From Tannerella sp. (GTDB taxonomy: Bacteria > Bacteroidota > Bacteroidia > Bacteroidales > Tannerellaceae): a stretch of DNA of 46,108 bases. The notes beneath the pieces are model-generated. The model was not told the DNA's origin, ran no database searches, and saw only the letters and a list, made by a program, of their open reading frames with translations. Below, piece by piece: positions 33,598 through 42,284 of the stretch. The stretch lies in contig NZ_JAUMYS010000017.1 of the NCBI RefSeq assembly GCF_030528505.1, forward strand, positions 1 to 46,108, in the 5' to 3' direction. Both the position numbers and the translations under genes were made by a program. How positions within the stretch are numbered: position 1 is the first letter of the stretch; the number at the start of each line of letters is the position of its first letter.

Positions 33598-33693
33598 ATG
33601 CCTAAAGCAAGGGGTTAGCGTTCGTGCTTGAGAAAAGTGAGGAGTTACCCGAAAATCCTTGAAAGAGAGTAGGGAAGTTTTTTAAAAAAAAGT

Positions 33694-34314
33694 ATGCAAA
33701 TGAAAAAGATGAACATGAGAATGAGTGGGACTGTGATGGCAGTCGTTTGTGCGTTTATTTTCTCGTCGGGAATGACTTCCTGCAAAGAGAAGGTACAGCA
33801 AGCCAACAGTGTAGTTACGCAGGTAGAAGTAACGCCGGTAATTACGGAACAGGAAGTGCTCGATGCCCAGCAAGGATGGGGCGAAGGCATTGTGAATATT
33901 GGTAAAGTATATCAGGAAAAAGGAGATTATAAAGCGGCCGCCACGGAGCATATCAATCGTTTCTATAACTATCAGGAGGGTGTTGTGCTGTTTAAACCGA
34001 CTTTGGTGGCAGACAAGCAGTTTCGTACCGATTTCGAAGGTGCGCTGTCTTACTTTATCGCTGGAAATGAAGGCTATCCCGAAGATCACGGGTTCGCCAT
34101 TAAGCCGTGGAGCAGCGTGCGTTGGGAAAATATCGGTACTAAGATTGACGGAAATATGGCTGTTGCCATGGGGAATTATTACTTTACACCGGCTGAGGGC
34201 GGCGGCGAAGTGAAGGTAGAATATTCGTTTGCTTATACGAAAGATAAAGAAGGCGTGCTTAAGATTATTCTGCACGATTCGCATGTGCCTTATAAGCCGT
34301 CCAAAAAACATTAA
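33694..34314 (+). CDS. SnoaL/NTF2-like secreted lipoprotein
   Basis: A 206-residue protein with a lipoprotein signal peptide (AFIFSSGMTSC). The mature part (VLDAQQGWGEGIVNIGKVY, YNYQEGVVLFKPTLVADKQF, YFTPAEGGGEVKVEYSFAYTKDKEGVLKIILHDSHVPY) matches a widespread NTF2/SnoaL-like fold family. I recall relatives labelled phosphoribosyl-AMP cyclohydrolase in databases, a name with no support here: there are no matching zinc-binding Cys residues and the protein is exported. Function is unknown. The start at 33694 could be one of several nearby Met codons. Confidence 0.75.
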   Translation: MQMKKMNMRMSGTVMAVVCAFIFSSGMTSCKEKVQQANSVVTQVEVTPVITEQEVLDAQQGWGEGIVNIGKVYQEKGDYKAAATEHINRFYNYQEGVVLFKPTLVADKQFRTDFEGALSYFIAGNEGYPEDHGFAIKPWSSVRWENIGTKIDGNMAVAMGNYYFTPAEGGGEVKVEYSFAYTKDKEGVLKIILHDSHVPYKPSKKH

Positions 34315-34531
34315 CCAATTAGACACGACAAAGCAGCACGAAGCGCTAACCCTGCTTTTCAGATTTCTATCTGCAATCTGTCGATAGACTTCTTTTGCTT
34401 ATCAAAACCGTACGGATGGGTGCGTTTTTCCGATGTTTTTCTCTTCGTTCTCCGAAGAGTTGATGAACAGAAATATTGCTTCCTGTGTGGAGGCTTTCTG
34501 CTGATGTCTTTTGTTAATGTATGAGGAATGA

Positions 34532-34552
34532 GTCAACACTTTTTGTGCTGAC
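34532..34552. terminator. stem-loop between convergent genes
   Basis: GTCAACAC and GTGCTGAC pair around a TTTTT loop with one mismatch, in the 265-base gap between the convergent lipoprotein and catalase genes. No strong U-run follows on either strand, so terminator function is uncertain. Nothing else is recognised in the gap 34315-34579. Confidence 0.3.
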
Positions 34553-34579
34553 CCATCCCTCTGTACGAAAGGACTGAAA

Positions 34580-36040
34580 TCAGAAGGTCATCCCTTCGAT
34601 ATTGATACCCAACGCACGCGCTACTCCTTTACCATATTCTTCGTCCGCCTTCATACAGTTGCCGATGTGGCGCAGTTTGATGGTTTCGGGAATATCGCCC
34701 ATAGCCCGCGCCGTATTGTCGAACAATACTTGTTGTTGTTCAGGGGTCATAAGTCTGAACAAGGCTCCGGGTTGGGAATAATAGTCGGCATCGTCTTCGC
34801 GAAAATCCCATTGATAAGCTGCTCCGTCAAGTTCCAGAGGCGGTTCTTTATATTCGGGTTGCTGTTGCCATTGGCCATAGCCGTTTGGCTCATATCCGAG
34901 TGTAGAGCCGTAATTACCGTCTACTCTCATCTGTCCGTCGCGATGATACATGTTCAGGAAAGGACAGCGACTACGATTCACCGGGATCTGGTGATGGTTT
35001 ACTCCCAAGCGATAGCGCTGCGTATCTCCATAGGAGAAGAGGCGTCCTTGCAGCATTCTGTCGGGTGAGAAGCTGATGCCCGGTACCACATTGGCGGGGT
35101 TGAAAGCGGCCTGCTCGACATCGGCAAAATAATTCTCCGGATTGCGATTCAGTTCAAGTACGCCGACTTCGATCAGCGGATATTCCTTCTGGCTCCAGAC
35201 CTTGGTCAGGTCGAACGGATTGAAGGGGCAGGCGGCTGCCTGTTCTTCGGTCATCAGCTGTATCTTCATCGTCCATTTGGGGAAGTCGCCTTTTTCGATG
35301 CTCTCGTAGAGGTCTCTCTGATGGCTTTCGCGGTCTTTCCCGACGATGGCTTCGGCTTCCTGATCCGTCAGGTTCTTAATACCCTGTTGCGTATGCAGAT
35401 GGAACTTGACCCAGATACGTTTGCCGTCGGCATTGATCAATGAGAAGGTATGGCTGCCATATCCGTGCATGTGCCGATAGGAATAGGGGATACCTCTGTC
35501 GCTCATCGTGATGGTTACCTGATGCAGCGCTTCGGGCAAGAGGGTCCAGAAGTCCCAATTGTTTTGCGCGCTGCGCATGTTGGTACGTGGATCGCGTTTT
35601 ACGGCATGATTCAGGTCGGGGAATTTGAGCGGATCGCGAAGGAAGAACACGGGCGTGTTGTTTCCTACGAGGTCCCAGTTGCCTTCTTCGGTATAGAACT
35701 TCATGGCAAAGCCTCGGATGTCCCGTTCGGCGTCTGCCGCGCCGCGTTCGCCGGCTACGGTCGAGAATCGAACAAAGACATCGGTCTTTTTTCCGATGGT
35801 AGAGAATAAAGCCGCTTTGGTGTACGATGTAATATCGTTCGTTACGGTGAATGTGCCGAAGGCCCCGGAGCCTTTGGCGTGCATGCGTCGCTCGGGGATT
35901 ACTTCCCGGTCGAAATGTGCCAACTTTTCAATAAACCAAACATCCTGCAAAAGCATCGGACCGCGTTTGCCGGCCGTCGCTACGTTCTGATTGTCGGCTA
36001 CCGGAGCTCCGGAAGCACTTGTTAATTTCTTCGTTTCCAT
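34580..36040 (-). CDS. katA: monofunctional heme catalase
   Basis: Catalase converts hydrogen peroxide to water and oxygen and is probably cytoplasmic, as no signal peptide is present. The 486-residue length fits small-subunit (clade 3-like) catalases. The distal His is H54 in PERRMHAKG, the distal Asn is N127 in [11 protein letters not shown], and the proximal heme Tyr is in [14 protein letters not shown]. The gene starts 23 bases after the flavodoxin-like gene ends and is likely transcribed with it. A palindrome in the promoter of that gene (36507-36517) is a candidate redox-regulator site. Confidence 0.95.
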   Translation of the reverse strand: METKKLTSASGAPVADNQNVATAGKRGPMLLQDVWFIEKLAHFDREVIPERRMHAKGSGAFGTFTVTNDITSYTKAALFSTIGKKTDVFVRFSTVAGERGAADAERDIRGFAMKFYTEEGNWDLVGNNTPVFFLRDPLKFPDLNHAVKRDPRTNMRSAQNNWDFWTLLPEALHQVTITMSDRGIPYSYRHMHGYGSHTFSLINADGKRIWVKFHLHTQQGIKNLTDQEAEAIVGKDRESHQRDLYESIEKGDFPKWTMKIQLMTEEQAAACPFNPFDLTKVWSQKEYPLIEVGVLELNRNPENYFADVEQAAFNPANVVPGISFSPDRMLQGRLFSYGDTQRYRLGVNHHQIPVNRSRCPFLNMYHRDGQMRVDGNYGSTLGYEPNGYGQWQQQPEYKEPPLELDGAAYQWDFREDDADYYSQPGALFRLMTPEQQQVLFDNTARAMGDIPETIKLRHIGNCMKADEEYGKGVARALGINIEGMTF

Positions 36041-36063
36041 ATTTTTGTTATTAAATGAGGGTC

Positions 36064-36492
36064 TTATTGTTTCCTTGTTTCTGTGAAGCGGTTCAAAATG
36101 ATTTTATCCTGCTCGCTTAGCTTTCCCGTACGGCTTTTAAGGCGCATCGCCTTTGCCGAAGGCGCGAGGCCGGCCGCCCGTTGCATGCGTCGGAACATAC
36201 TTCCCGTACGGATCTTATAGGTTGTAAAAAACAGCACCTTTTCCGGCAGTTGATCTTGAACCGAACGAACAAACGTGGTCCATTTCCGGTGCGGGTGCTG
36301 ACCGATCACGAACCATCCGCAGGTCCAGCATCCCAAGAAAAGAAAGTCGGTTTGCTGTAACTTGGTTCTGTCGAAATCGGAGATCGCGCAAAGGCTCACG
36401 TTAAACCCTTTCGACCAGAGATACATGGCTATCTCGCGTGCATAGCCGGCTGTTTTCCCCTTGTGACTATAGTATAAAACGGTTGCGTTCAT
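36064..36492 (-). CDS. flavodoxin-like protein, upstream of catalase
   Basis: The 142-residue protein starts [27 protein letters not shown], a flavodoxin-type phosphate-binding loop (SHKGKT) followed by a helix, and continues with [20 protein letters not shown], as in flavodoxin-fold proteins of the BilS/short-flavodoxin group. It is probably a cytoplasmic FMN-dependent electron carrier or reductase. ATG at 36492 was chosen because the family start MNATVLYYS lies there; the longer in-frame extension crosses the promoter elements. Paired with catalase, it may help in oxidative defence, which is inference from context. Confidence 0.75.
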   Translation of the reverse strand: MNATVLYYSHKGKTAGYAREIAMYLWSKGFNVSLCAISDFDRTKLQQTDFLFLGCWTCGWFVIGQHPHRKWTTFVRSVQDQLPEKVLFFTTYKIRTGSMFRRMQRAAGLAPSAKAMRLKSRTGKLSEQDKIILNRFTETRKQ

Positions 36493-36501
36493 TTTTTTCT
36501 G

Positions 36502-36517
36502 CAAAGTTACAATGTAA
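36502..36517 (-). promoter_or_regulatory. -7 element overlapped by an 11-bp palindrome
   Basis: The minus strand reads TAACTTTG at 36509-36502, a -7 match. The palindrome TTACA-A-TGTAA (36507-36517) overlaps it. A second GTTACAAT lies at 36576-36583, 70 bases upstream of the first at 36506-36513. The arrangement fits a repressor or redox-regulator operator. Confidence 0.45.
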
Positions 36518-36812
36518 TTCTGCAAATAAAAAAGAAAAAAAAGATATTTTTTATAGCCGAGACACAATTGTACTTGTTACAATTTTATGGAGGCGGTTTT
36601 GAAGACATGAGGATCTCGAACATGGAACATGGCATGCGTAGCTTTATCTTGCCGATTATATAGATTGATGCGTTTGGAGGCCTTATCTTGCCGTTGGTTC
36701 AAACTGTGTGGAAGCGTATGGGGCCGACAGTCTACGTGAAGAGCTGTTTCATATACTCGGATGCCTTTGAGGCAGTGACCGGCCGGCAAGTTCCACAAAG
36801 TTATGCCTGTCA
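36518..36812. other. intergenic region without a recognised gene
   Basis: Between the flavodoxin-like and channel genes. It holds an 11-base direct repeat TTATCTTGCCG (36654-36664 and 36683-36693) and a tandem GAACATG at 36618-36631. A minus-strand frame of 78 codons (36577-36813) ends in a basic stretch with two copies of RQDKA. I cannot tell whether this is coding or a dispersed repeat. Confidence 0.3.
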
Positions 36813-36843
36813 TTGCTTATAAAGAGAAAACATTGTATCTTGC
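36813..36843 (+). promoter_or_regulatory. putative promoter of the ion-channel gene
   Basis: TTG at 36813-36815 and TATCTTGC at 36836-36843 (7 of 8 to TAnnTTTG) with a 20-base spacer, 37 bases upstream of the ATG at 36880. Confidence 0.4.
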
Positions 36844-36879
36844 GGCTTTTTCTAACCTGTTCGAATTTTTGATATAACG

Positions 36880-37545
36880 ATGGAAAACAATCCTGCCGAA
36901 AAATTCGGTTTCTTAAACCTGATGGTTTTCGTACTGTCGATCTATGTACTCGGAGCCTTGATCGTCGATACGGCTTTTGACCTCTCGCCCGAAACATCCC
37001 GGTTACTGAACTATATCGACATGGCCATTTGCGCGTTCTTTTTCATTGAGTTTTGCATCCGGTTTCATCAGGCAGACGATAAACTGAAGTTCATGCGCTG
37101 GGGGGTGATTGATTTGGTTTCCTGCATCCCCATGATCAACTACTTGCGGCTGGGACGCATCTTCCGGTTAGTACGGCTTGTCCGTATCCTCCGAGCGTTT
37201 CATACTACACAGCAATTTCTGACCTATGTTTTTCAGAATAAGGTTCAAGGTTCGTTTCATTCCGCGTCTGTTTTAGCCGTCCTGCTCATCGTTTTTTCGT
37301 CCGTTGCGATCCTTCAGGTAGAGACAGCCCCGAACAGCAATATACAGACGGCCGAAGACGCTGTTTGGTGGGCATTTGTTACGATTACTACGGTAGGGTA
37401 CGGTGATAAATATCCGGTCACCACCGAAGGACGAGTGATCGCCTTGTTTCTAATGGTTTCGGGAGTCGGATTGTTCGGTACTTTTACGGCTTATATTGCT
37501 TCGATCTTTGTTTCCGATAATCAGAAAAACAAATCGGCGGAATAA
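36880..37545 (+). CDS. voltage-gated-type potassium channel
   Basis: A 221-residue integral inner-membrane protein with six predicted membrane segments. Segment S4 carries an arginine at every third residue (R90, R93, R96, R99, R102, R105), the voltage-sensor pattern. The pore helix is followed by the K+ selectivity filter TVGYGD at 171-176, then the last segment VIALFLMVSGVGLFGTFTAYIASIF. It has no RCK or cyclic-nucleotide domain. It looks monocistronic. Confidence 0.9.
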   Translation: MENNPAEKFGFLNLMVFVLSIYVLGALIVDTAFDLSPETSRLLNYIDMAICAFFFIEFCIRFHQADDKLKFMRWGVIDLVSCIPMINYLRLGRIFRLVRLVRILRAFHTTQQFLTYVFQNKVQGSFHSASVLAVLLIVFSSVAILQVETAPNSNIQTAEDAVWWAFVTITTVGYGDKYPVTTEGRVIALFLMVSGVGLFGTFTAYIASIFVSDNQKNKSAE

Positions 37546-37882
37546 AATTTGATGTCATCTTACTTTTTTCTGAAAAACATTTGTATATTGCCCCCGTTTT
37601 TCCGGCAGATTAAAAGGATGATAGCGAATCAATACTCATCGATCAATCCGAATCGATCCGATGGAAACAACGTGGTAGAGCCGAGGTGCTCCTGTAAGTA
37701 AATGCAGCCCATAACCGTATGGGAAACAAGGTGGTGAAAGGTGCTGAAAAACATGGTGAAGAGTGTACCTTGTGCCGCATGTACGAGGCTTATAACAGAA
37801 AAAAACGGACGCTCTCTTGTAACAAAAAGGAAAGCGTTGCGTCTAATAGAAAAGAAATAGAATCGAAATAGACTGAAAAACG
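37546..37882 (+). other. 337-base leader/intergenic region before the efflux operon, with a stem-loop
   Basis: No gene is seen. CCCATA-ACCG-TATGGG (37708-37723) is a perfect 6-base-pair hairpin with a tetraloop, and GAGC...GCTC pairs at 37679-37692. The purine-rich stretch after it lacks long frames. A TTTGTATATTGC stretch near 37580 could be promoter-related. The region may be a structured 5' leader of the ABC operon; I recognise no known RNA family. Confidence 0.3.
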
Positions 37883-38554
37883 ATGATAATTCGACTGAAA
37901 GGGATTCATAAGACTTATTATAACGGTGCCCCGTTGCATGTGCTCAAGGGGATTGATTTGGACATCGAACGCGGCGAGATGGTCTCCATCATGGGAGCAT
38001 CGGGTTCGGGAAAAAGTACGTTGTTGAATATTCTCGGCATACTGGATACATACGATACGGGTGAATATTACCTCGATAACCAGCTGATCCGTAACCTCGG
38101 AGAGAGCCGCGCGGCCGAGCTGCGCAACCGGATGATCGGCTTCGTGTTTCAGTCGTTTAATCTGATCTCGTTCAAGAACGCCATGGAGAATGTGGCATTG
38201 CCGCTGTACTATCAGGGTGTCTCACGAAAGAAGAGAAACGCTTTGGCACTTGAATATTTAGACCGTGTCGGGCTGAAAGATTGGGCGGAACACATGCCCA
38301 ATGAGATGTCGGGCGGGCAGAAGCAGCGGGTAGCCATTGCCCGCGCCTTGATTGCGCGACCGCAAGTGATTCTTGCCGACGAACCGACGGGGGCGCTCGA
38401 TAGCAAGACGACGGTAGAAGTCATGGAGTTATTGCGCGAAGTCAACCGAACCGGGATGACGATGATCATCGTGACGCATGAGCGCTCCGTTTCCGAAGCG
38501 ACCGATCGGATTGTGCATGTAAAGGACGGACTGATAGAACAGAGGCCATGTTAG
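37883..38554 (+). CDS. MacB/LolD-type ABC transporter ATP-binding protein
   Basis: A 223-residue cytoplasmic ATPase that powers the adjacent permeases. Walker A GASGSGKST is at 38-46, the Q-loop near Q90 (FVFQSFNLI), the signature MSGGQ at 142-146, Walker B VILADE at 162-167 and the H-loop at VTHE. The sequence belongs to the MacB/LolD/FtsE group, which work as mechanotransmission pumps rather than classical importers. The next gene overlaps it by 7 bases. It is the first of five genes: ATPase, two permeases, membrane-fusion protein and outer-membrane channel. Confidence 0.94.
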   Translation: MIIRLKGIHKTYYNGAPLHVLKGIDLDIERGEMVSIMGASGSGKSTLLNILGILDTYDTGEYYLDNQLIRNLGESRAAELRNRMIGFVFQSFNLISFKNAMENVALPLYYQGVSRKKRNALALEYLDRVGLKDWAEHMPNEMSGGQKQRVAIARALIARPQVILADEPTGALDSKTTVEVMELLREVNRTGMTMIIVTHERSVSEATDRIVHVKDGLIEQRPC

Positions 38555-39825
38555 ATTTCGATAACTTGCGAGAAATCTGGAGCACGATGCGGAAGAACAA
38601 ACTCCGCACCTTCCTGACCGGTTTCTCGGTCGCGTGGGGGATTTTTATGCTGGTCATCCTGTTGGGAGCCGGCAACGGACTCCATAATGGCGTAATGTAC
38701 AACTTCCGCGATCTCTCGGCTAACCGTATCGAGGTCTGGCCGCGCTATACCACCAAGCCGTGGAAAGGCAACCGTGAGAACCGGAGACTGCGATTGAGGA
38801 ATGACGATCTTGTTCATCTGAAAACCGACTTTCCGGAGGTCGACCTTTACACGGGAGTTATCTTTCACGACGATACGCTGGCTTACGGCAAAGAGTTCCA
38901 GACAGGCGAGGTGAGAGGGGTGTCTCCTGATTTCGCCAAGATCGATTTCGTGCGTATTGATTCGGGAAAAGGACGCTTTATCAATGAGATCGATATGCGT
39001 GAGCGTCGCAAAGTGATTGTGCTTAGCCCGCGCATGGCCGAAGTGCTCTTTCATGAGGCCAATCCTTTGGGGCAATATGTCCGCATCGGGCAGATGATGT
39101 TTCAGGTTATCGGGGTATATTACGATAAGGGTATGAGCAATAACATGCCCGCCTATCTCCCGTTCACCACGGCTCAACAGTTATACAGGGGTGGGGAAGG
39201 ATTAAGTTCACTGCTCTTTACGGTGAAGGGGGTTACGACACAGGCCGAGAATGAAGCCTTTGAAGAGCGCTTTCGCGGAAGGATGGCACGCCGTCATCAG
39301 TTCGACCCGACGGACAAAGGGGCTTTGGGGATATGGAATATGGGAGAGAACATCCGGATGTTCACGATGATGACCAACGGAATTCTTCTCTTCATCTGGA
39401 TTGTGGGCATCGGTACCTTGATGGCCGGGATTGTCGGAGTAAGTAACATCATGCTGGTGACGGTGCGTGAGCGCACGCGCGAATTTGGCATCCGCAAAGC
39501 GATTGGCGCCAAGCCCTCGTCGATCCTTCGGCTTATCATCATCGAATCGATTCTCATCACGGCCGCTTTTGGCTATGTCGGGATGGTGATGGGTATCGGA
39601 GTGACGGAGGGAGTCGATTATATCATGACGATGACAGGTGCCAACAGCGGGTCGGCGGATGGAGCTCCGGGTGAAGGTGTTACGCTTTTCCGCCATCCGA
39701 CCGTGAACTTAGGTATCGCTGTTTCGGCAACGGTTTTACTGATTATCGCAGGGGTGATAGCCGGTTATTTTCCGGCGCGAAAGGCCGTCAAGATCCCTGC
39801 GGTCGAAGCGATGAGGGTAGAATGA
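38548..39825 (+). CDS. MacB-type ABC transporter permease 1
   Basis: A 425-residue inner-membrane protein with the MacB layout: an N-terminal membrane helix (about 22-40, LTGFSVAWGIFMLVILLG), a large periplasmic MacB_PCD domain (about 45-270) and the C-terminal FtsX domain with three membrane helices (FIWIVGIGTLMAGIVGVSNIMLV; ILITAAFGYVGMVMGIGV; LGIAVSATVLLIIAGVIAGYF). The VRERTREFGIRKAIGAKP coupling loop contacts the ATPase. It ends with an ATGA overlap into permease 2. Confidence 0.93.
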   Translation: MLDFDNLREIWSTMRKNKLRTFLTGFSVAWGIFMLVILLGAGNGLHNGVMYNFRDLSANRIEVWPRYTTKPWKGNRENRRLRLRNDDLVHLKTDFPEVDLYTGVIFHDDTLAYGKEFQTGEVRGVSPDFAKIDFVRIDSGKGRFINEIDMRERRKVIVLSPRMAEVLFHEANPLGQYVRIGQMMFQVIGVYYDKGMSNNMPAYLPFTTAQQLYRGGEGLSSLLFTVKGVTTQAENEAFEERFRGRMARRHQFDPTDKGALGIWNMGENIRMFTMMTNGILLFIWIVGIGTLMAGIVGVSNIMLVTVRERTREFGIRKAIGAKPSSILRLIIIESILITAAFGYVGMVMGIGVTEGVDYIMTMTGANSGSADGAPGEGVTLFRHPTVNLGIAVSATVLLIIAGVIAGYFPARKAVKIPAVEAMRVE

Positions 39826-41096
39826 TGAAAAGATGGATGATGTTTGATACGGATCGATGGGTTGAGATATGGGTGACAATTACCCGCAACAAAACCCGCA
39901 GTTTGCTGACGTGCTTCGGGGTGTTCTGGGGAATTCTGATGCTTGTCATCTTGTTAGGCTCCGGAACGGGTCTGAAGAATGCGATGTTCGAAGGTACCAA
40001 AGGTTTCGCGACCAACTCCGTATTCTTCATTGCCGAACGAACGGGCGAACCGTATCGCGGCTTCAACAAGGGACGACAATGGAACATGCGTAATCGCGAT
40101 CTGGAAACGATACTGCGTGAGGTGGACGGCCTCGAAGCCATATCGCCGGTGCTTTGGGGCTCCCGTCAGGAGAAAAACGTGGTCTACGGCCAGCTTACCG
40201 GCACGTACAACGTCAAAGGAGTTCATCCTTCTTATTTTAAAATCGAGAGGCAACAGTTGCATTTCGGTCGTTTGTTGAACGAGATCGACTTCCGCGAGAA
40301 GCGCAAGGTCTGCCTGATCGGTACACGAATCAATGAGGTGCTGTTCAAGAACGAAAATCCTTGCGGAAAATATGTGCGCGTCAATGGAATCTATTATCAA
40401 GTAGTCGGTGTGGTGAAGGCGCGCTCTGCAAATATCAACATTGGTGGCCGGTCGGAAGAAACGGTTTTTCTCCCGTACACCACGATGCAGCAAACGCTGA
40501 ACCAGGGAGACATCATGCATTTCCTTTGCGTAAGTGCTTATCCCAAGCAACCGATTCAGAAAGTCATCGACGACATTACCGGAATCTTGAAACGTCAGAA
40601 CGGTATCGCGCCGGACGATAAACAGGCGGTACTCGTCATCAATCTGGCCGCGCAGTTCCGGATGTTCGACATGTTGTTTGGAGGTATCGACGCGTTAGTT
40701 TGGCTGGTTGGGATGGGTACGTTACTGGCCGGAGTCATCGGGATCAGCAATATCATGATGGTGACCGTGAAAGAGCGTACGCGCGAGATCGGCGTGCGTC
40801 GCGCCATCGGGGCAAAACCGTGGCACATCGTTTCGCAGGTGATGAGTGAGAGCCTTGTGTTGACGGCTCTTGCCGGGCTGCTGGGGTTGAGCTTCGGCGT
40901 ATTCCTGCTCGATCTGGTCGATCGCATCCTCTCGGCTCAACCGGGCGACAATCCGGCGATCCTGCATCCCGGCGTACATATCGGGACGGCTGTTGCTGCG
41001 ACGATCGTGCTGCTCGTATGCGGTATGTTGGCTGGATTGATTCCTGCCTGGCGGGCGATGCAGATCAAAGCCATCGATGCGATTAGAGACGAATAA
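39822..41096 (+). CDS. MacB-type ABC transporter permease 2
   Basis: A 424-residue paralogue of the previous gene with the same topology (first helix at CFGVFWGILMLVILLG; coupling loop VKERTREIGVRRAIGAKP). Two different permeases beside one ATPase suggest a heterodimer, unlike E. coli MacB, which is one fused chain forming a homodimer. ATGA overlap with permease 1 implies coupled translation. Confidence 0.93.
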   Translation: MMKRWMMFDTDRWVEIWVTITRNKTRSLLTCFGVFWGILMLVILLGSGTGLKNAMFEGTKGFATNSVFFIAERTGEPYRGFNKGRQWNMRNRDLETILREVDGLEAISPVLWGSRQEKNVVYGQLTGTYNVKGVHPSYFKIERQQLHFGRLLNEIDFREKRKVCLIGTRINEVLFKNENPCGKYVRVNGIYYQVVGVVKARSANINIGGRSEETVFLPYTTMQQTLNQGDIMHFLCVSAYPKQPIQKVIDDITGILKRQNGIAPDDKQAVLVINLAAQFRMFDMLFGGIDALVWLVGMGTLLAGVIGISNIMMVTVKERTREIGVRRAIGAKPWHIVSQVMSESLVLTALAGLLGLSFGVFLLDLVDRILSAQPGDNPAILHPGVHIGTAVAATIVLLVCGMLAGLIPAWRAMQIKAIDAIRDE

Positions 41097-41116
41097 ATAA
41101 AGCAAAGATAAAAAAA

Positions 41117-42235
41117 ATGAGAAACAGATTGGTAAAGAAGATTATGAGGATCGTCCTGCTTTCGTTTGTGGGGCTACTGGTGTTGAGTACATTTATTTTC
41201 TTGTGGAAGAAGGCGCAACCGGCGGTAACGGTGTATGAGATCGTCACGCCCGAAATGGGGACTGTGGAGACCAAGACCGTGGCAACAGGCCATGTGGAAC
41301 CTCGTTACGAGGTCCTGATTAAACCTCAGATATCGGGCATCATTTCTGAGTTGATGAAGGAAGCCGGGCAAAAAGTGACGGCCGGCGAGATTATCGCTCG
41401 CGTCAAGGTGATTCCGGAGATGGTGCAGTTGAACAGCGCCGAGTCGCGTGTCAATGTGGCGGATATCAGCCTGAAGCAGATCGAGAGCACGTTCAAACGC
41501 GATGAGCAACTCTTCAACCAAGGGATTATGACGGCCGAGGAGTACGATGTCTCGAAAGCGAACTATATGAAGGCGAAAGAAGAATACACGAATGCGCAAA
41601 ACGCACTCGAGATCGTGCGCGACGGCATCGCGAAGAACTCGAAAGTGAGCAGTACGACGCAGATCCGCAGCACCATTACGGGAATGATCCTCCATGTACC
41701 GGTGAAGGTCGGCAATTCCGTGATCCAAAGTAATAACTTCAACGAAGGTACGACGATAGCATCTGTCGCCAATATGAACGATATGATCTTCAGAGGCAAT
41801 GTAGATGAGACGGAGATTGGGAAAATCAACGAAGGCATGCCGATCAAACTGACGATCGGTGCGCTGGAAAGTCAGACGTTCAATGCCGTCTTGGAATATG
41901 TTTCGCCGAAGGGAGAGGAGAAGAATGGCGCGATTCAGTTTGAGATCAAGGCGGCCGTGTCCTTGCCCGATACTGCTTTTGTGCGTGCCGGCTACAGCGC
42001 GAATGCGGAGATTGTGCTGAAGCGTGCCGAGAACGTCCTCACGATTCCGGAAAGCACCGTCGAGTTTCATGGTGATTCGGCCTTTGTGCAACTGGTGAAG
42101 CAGGAAGAGCCGACGCAGGTTTTTGAAAGGCATCTGATCAAAACCGGACTGAGCGACGGTATCAAGATCGAGGTAAAAGAGGGGCTGACATCTTCGGATA
42201 AGATACGTGGTGCGGCTGTCAATAAAGAGAAATGA
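41117..42235 (+). CDS. periplasmic membrane-fusion (adaptor) protein, MacA/HlyD type
   Basis: A 372-residue adaptor that bridges the inner-membrane pump and the outer-membrane channel. One N-terminal membrane helix (about 12-31, RIVLLSFVGLLVLSTFIFLW) anchors it. The first lipoyl half is VEPRYEVLIKPQISGIISELMKEAGQKVTAGEIIARV, a coiled-coil hairpin lies at about 100-175, and the second lipoyl half starts at RSTITGMILHVPVKVGN. Beta-barrel and membrane-proximal domains follow. It is 20 bases after permease 2. Confidence 0.92.
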   Translation: MRNRLVKKIMRIVLLSFVGLLVLSTFIFLWKKAQPAVTVYEIVTPEMGTVETKTVATGHVEPRYEVLIKPQISGIISELMKEAGQKVTAGEIIARVKVIPEMVQLNSAESRVNVADISLKQIESTFKRDEQLFNQGIMTAEEYDVSKANYMKAKEEYTNAQNALEIVRDGIAKNSKVSSTTQIRSTITGMILHVPVKVGNSVIQSNNFNEGTTIASVANMNDMIFRGNVDETEIGKINEGMPIKLTIGALESQTFNAVLEYVSPKGEEKNGAIQFEIKAAVSLPDTAFVRAGYSANAEIVLKRAENVLTIPESTVEFHGDSAFVQLVKQEEPTQVFERHLIKTGLSDGIKIEVKEGLTSSDKIRGAAVNKEK

Positions 42236-42284
42236 TCGGAAGGAAGTGTCAGGTAGGTAGAACGGAAAAAACGGAAGATACGAA

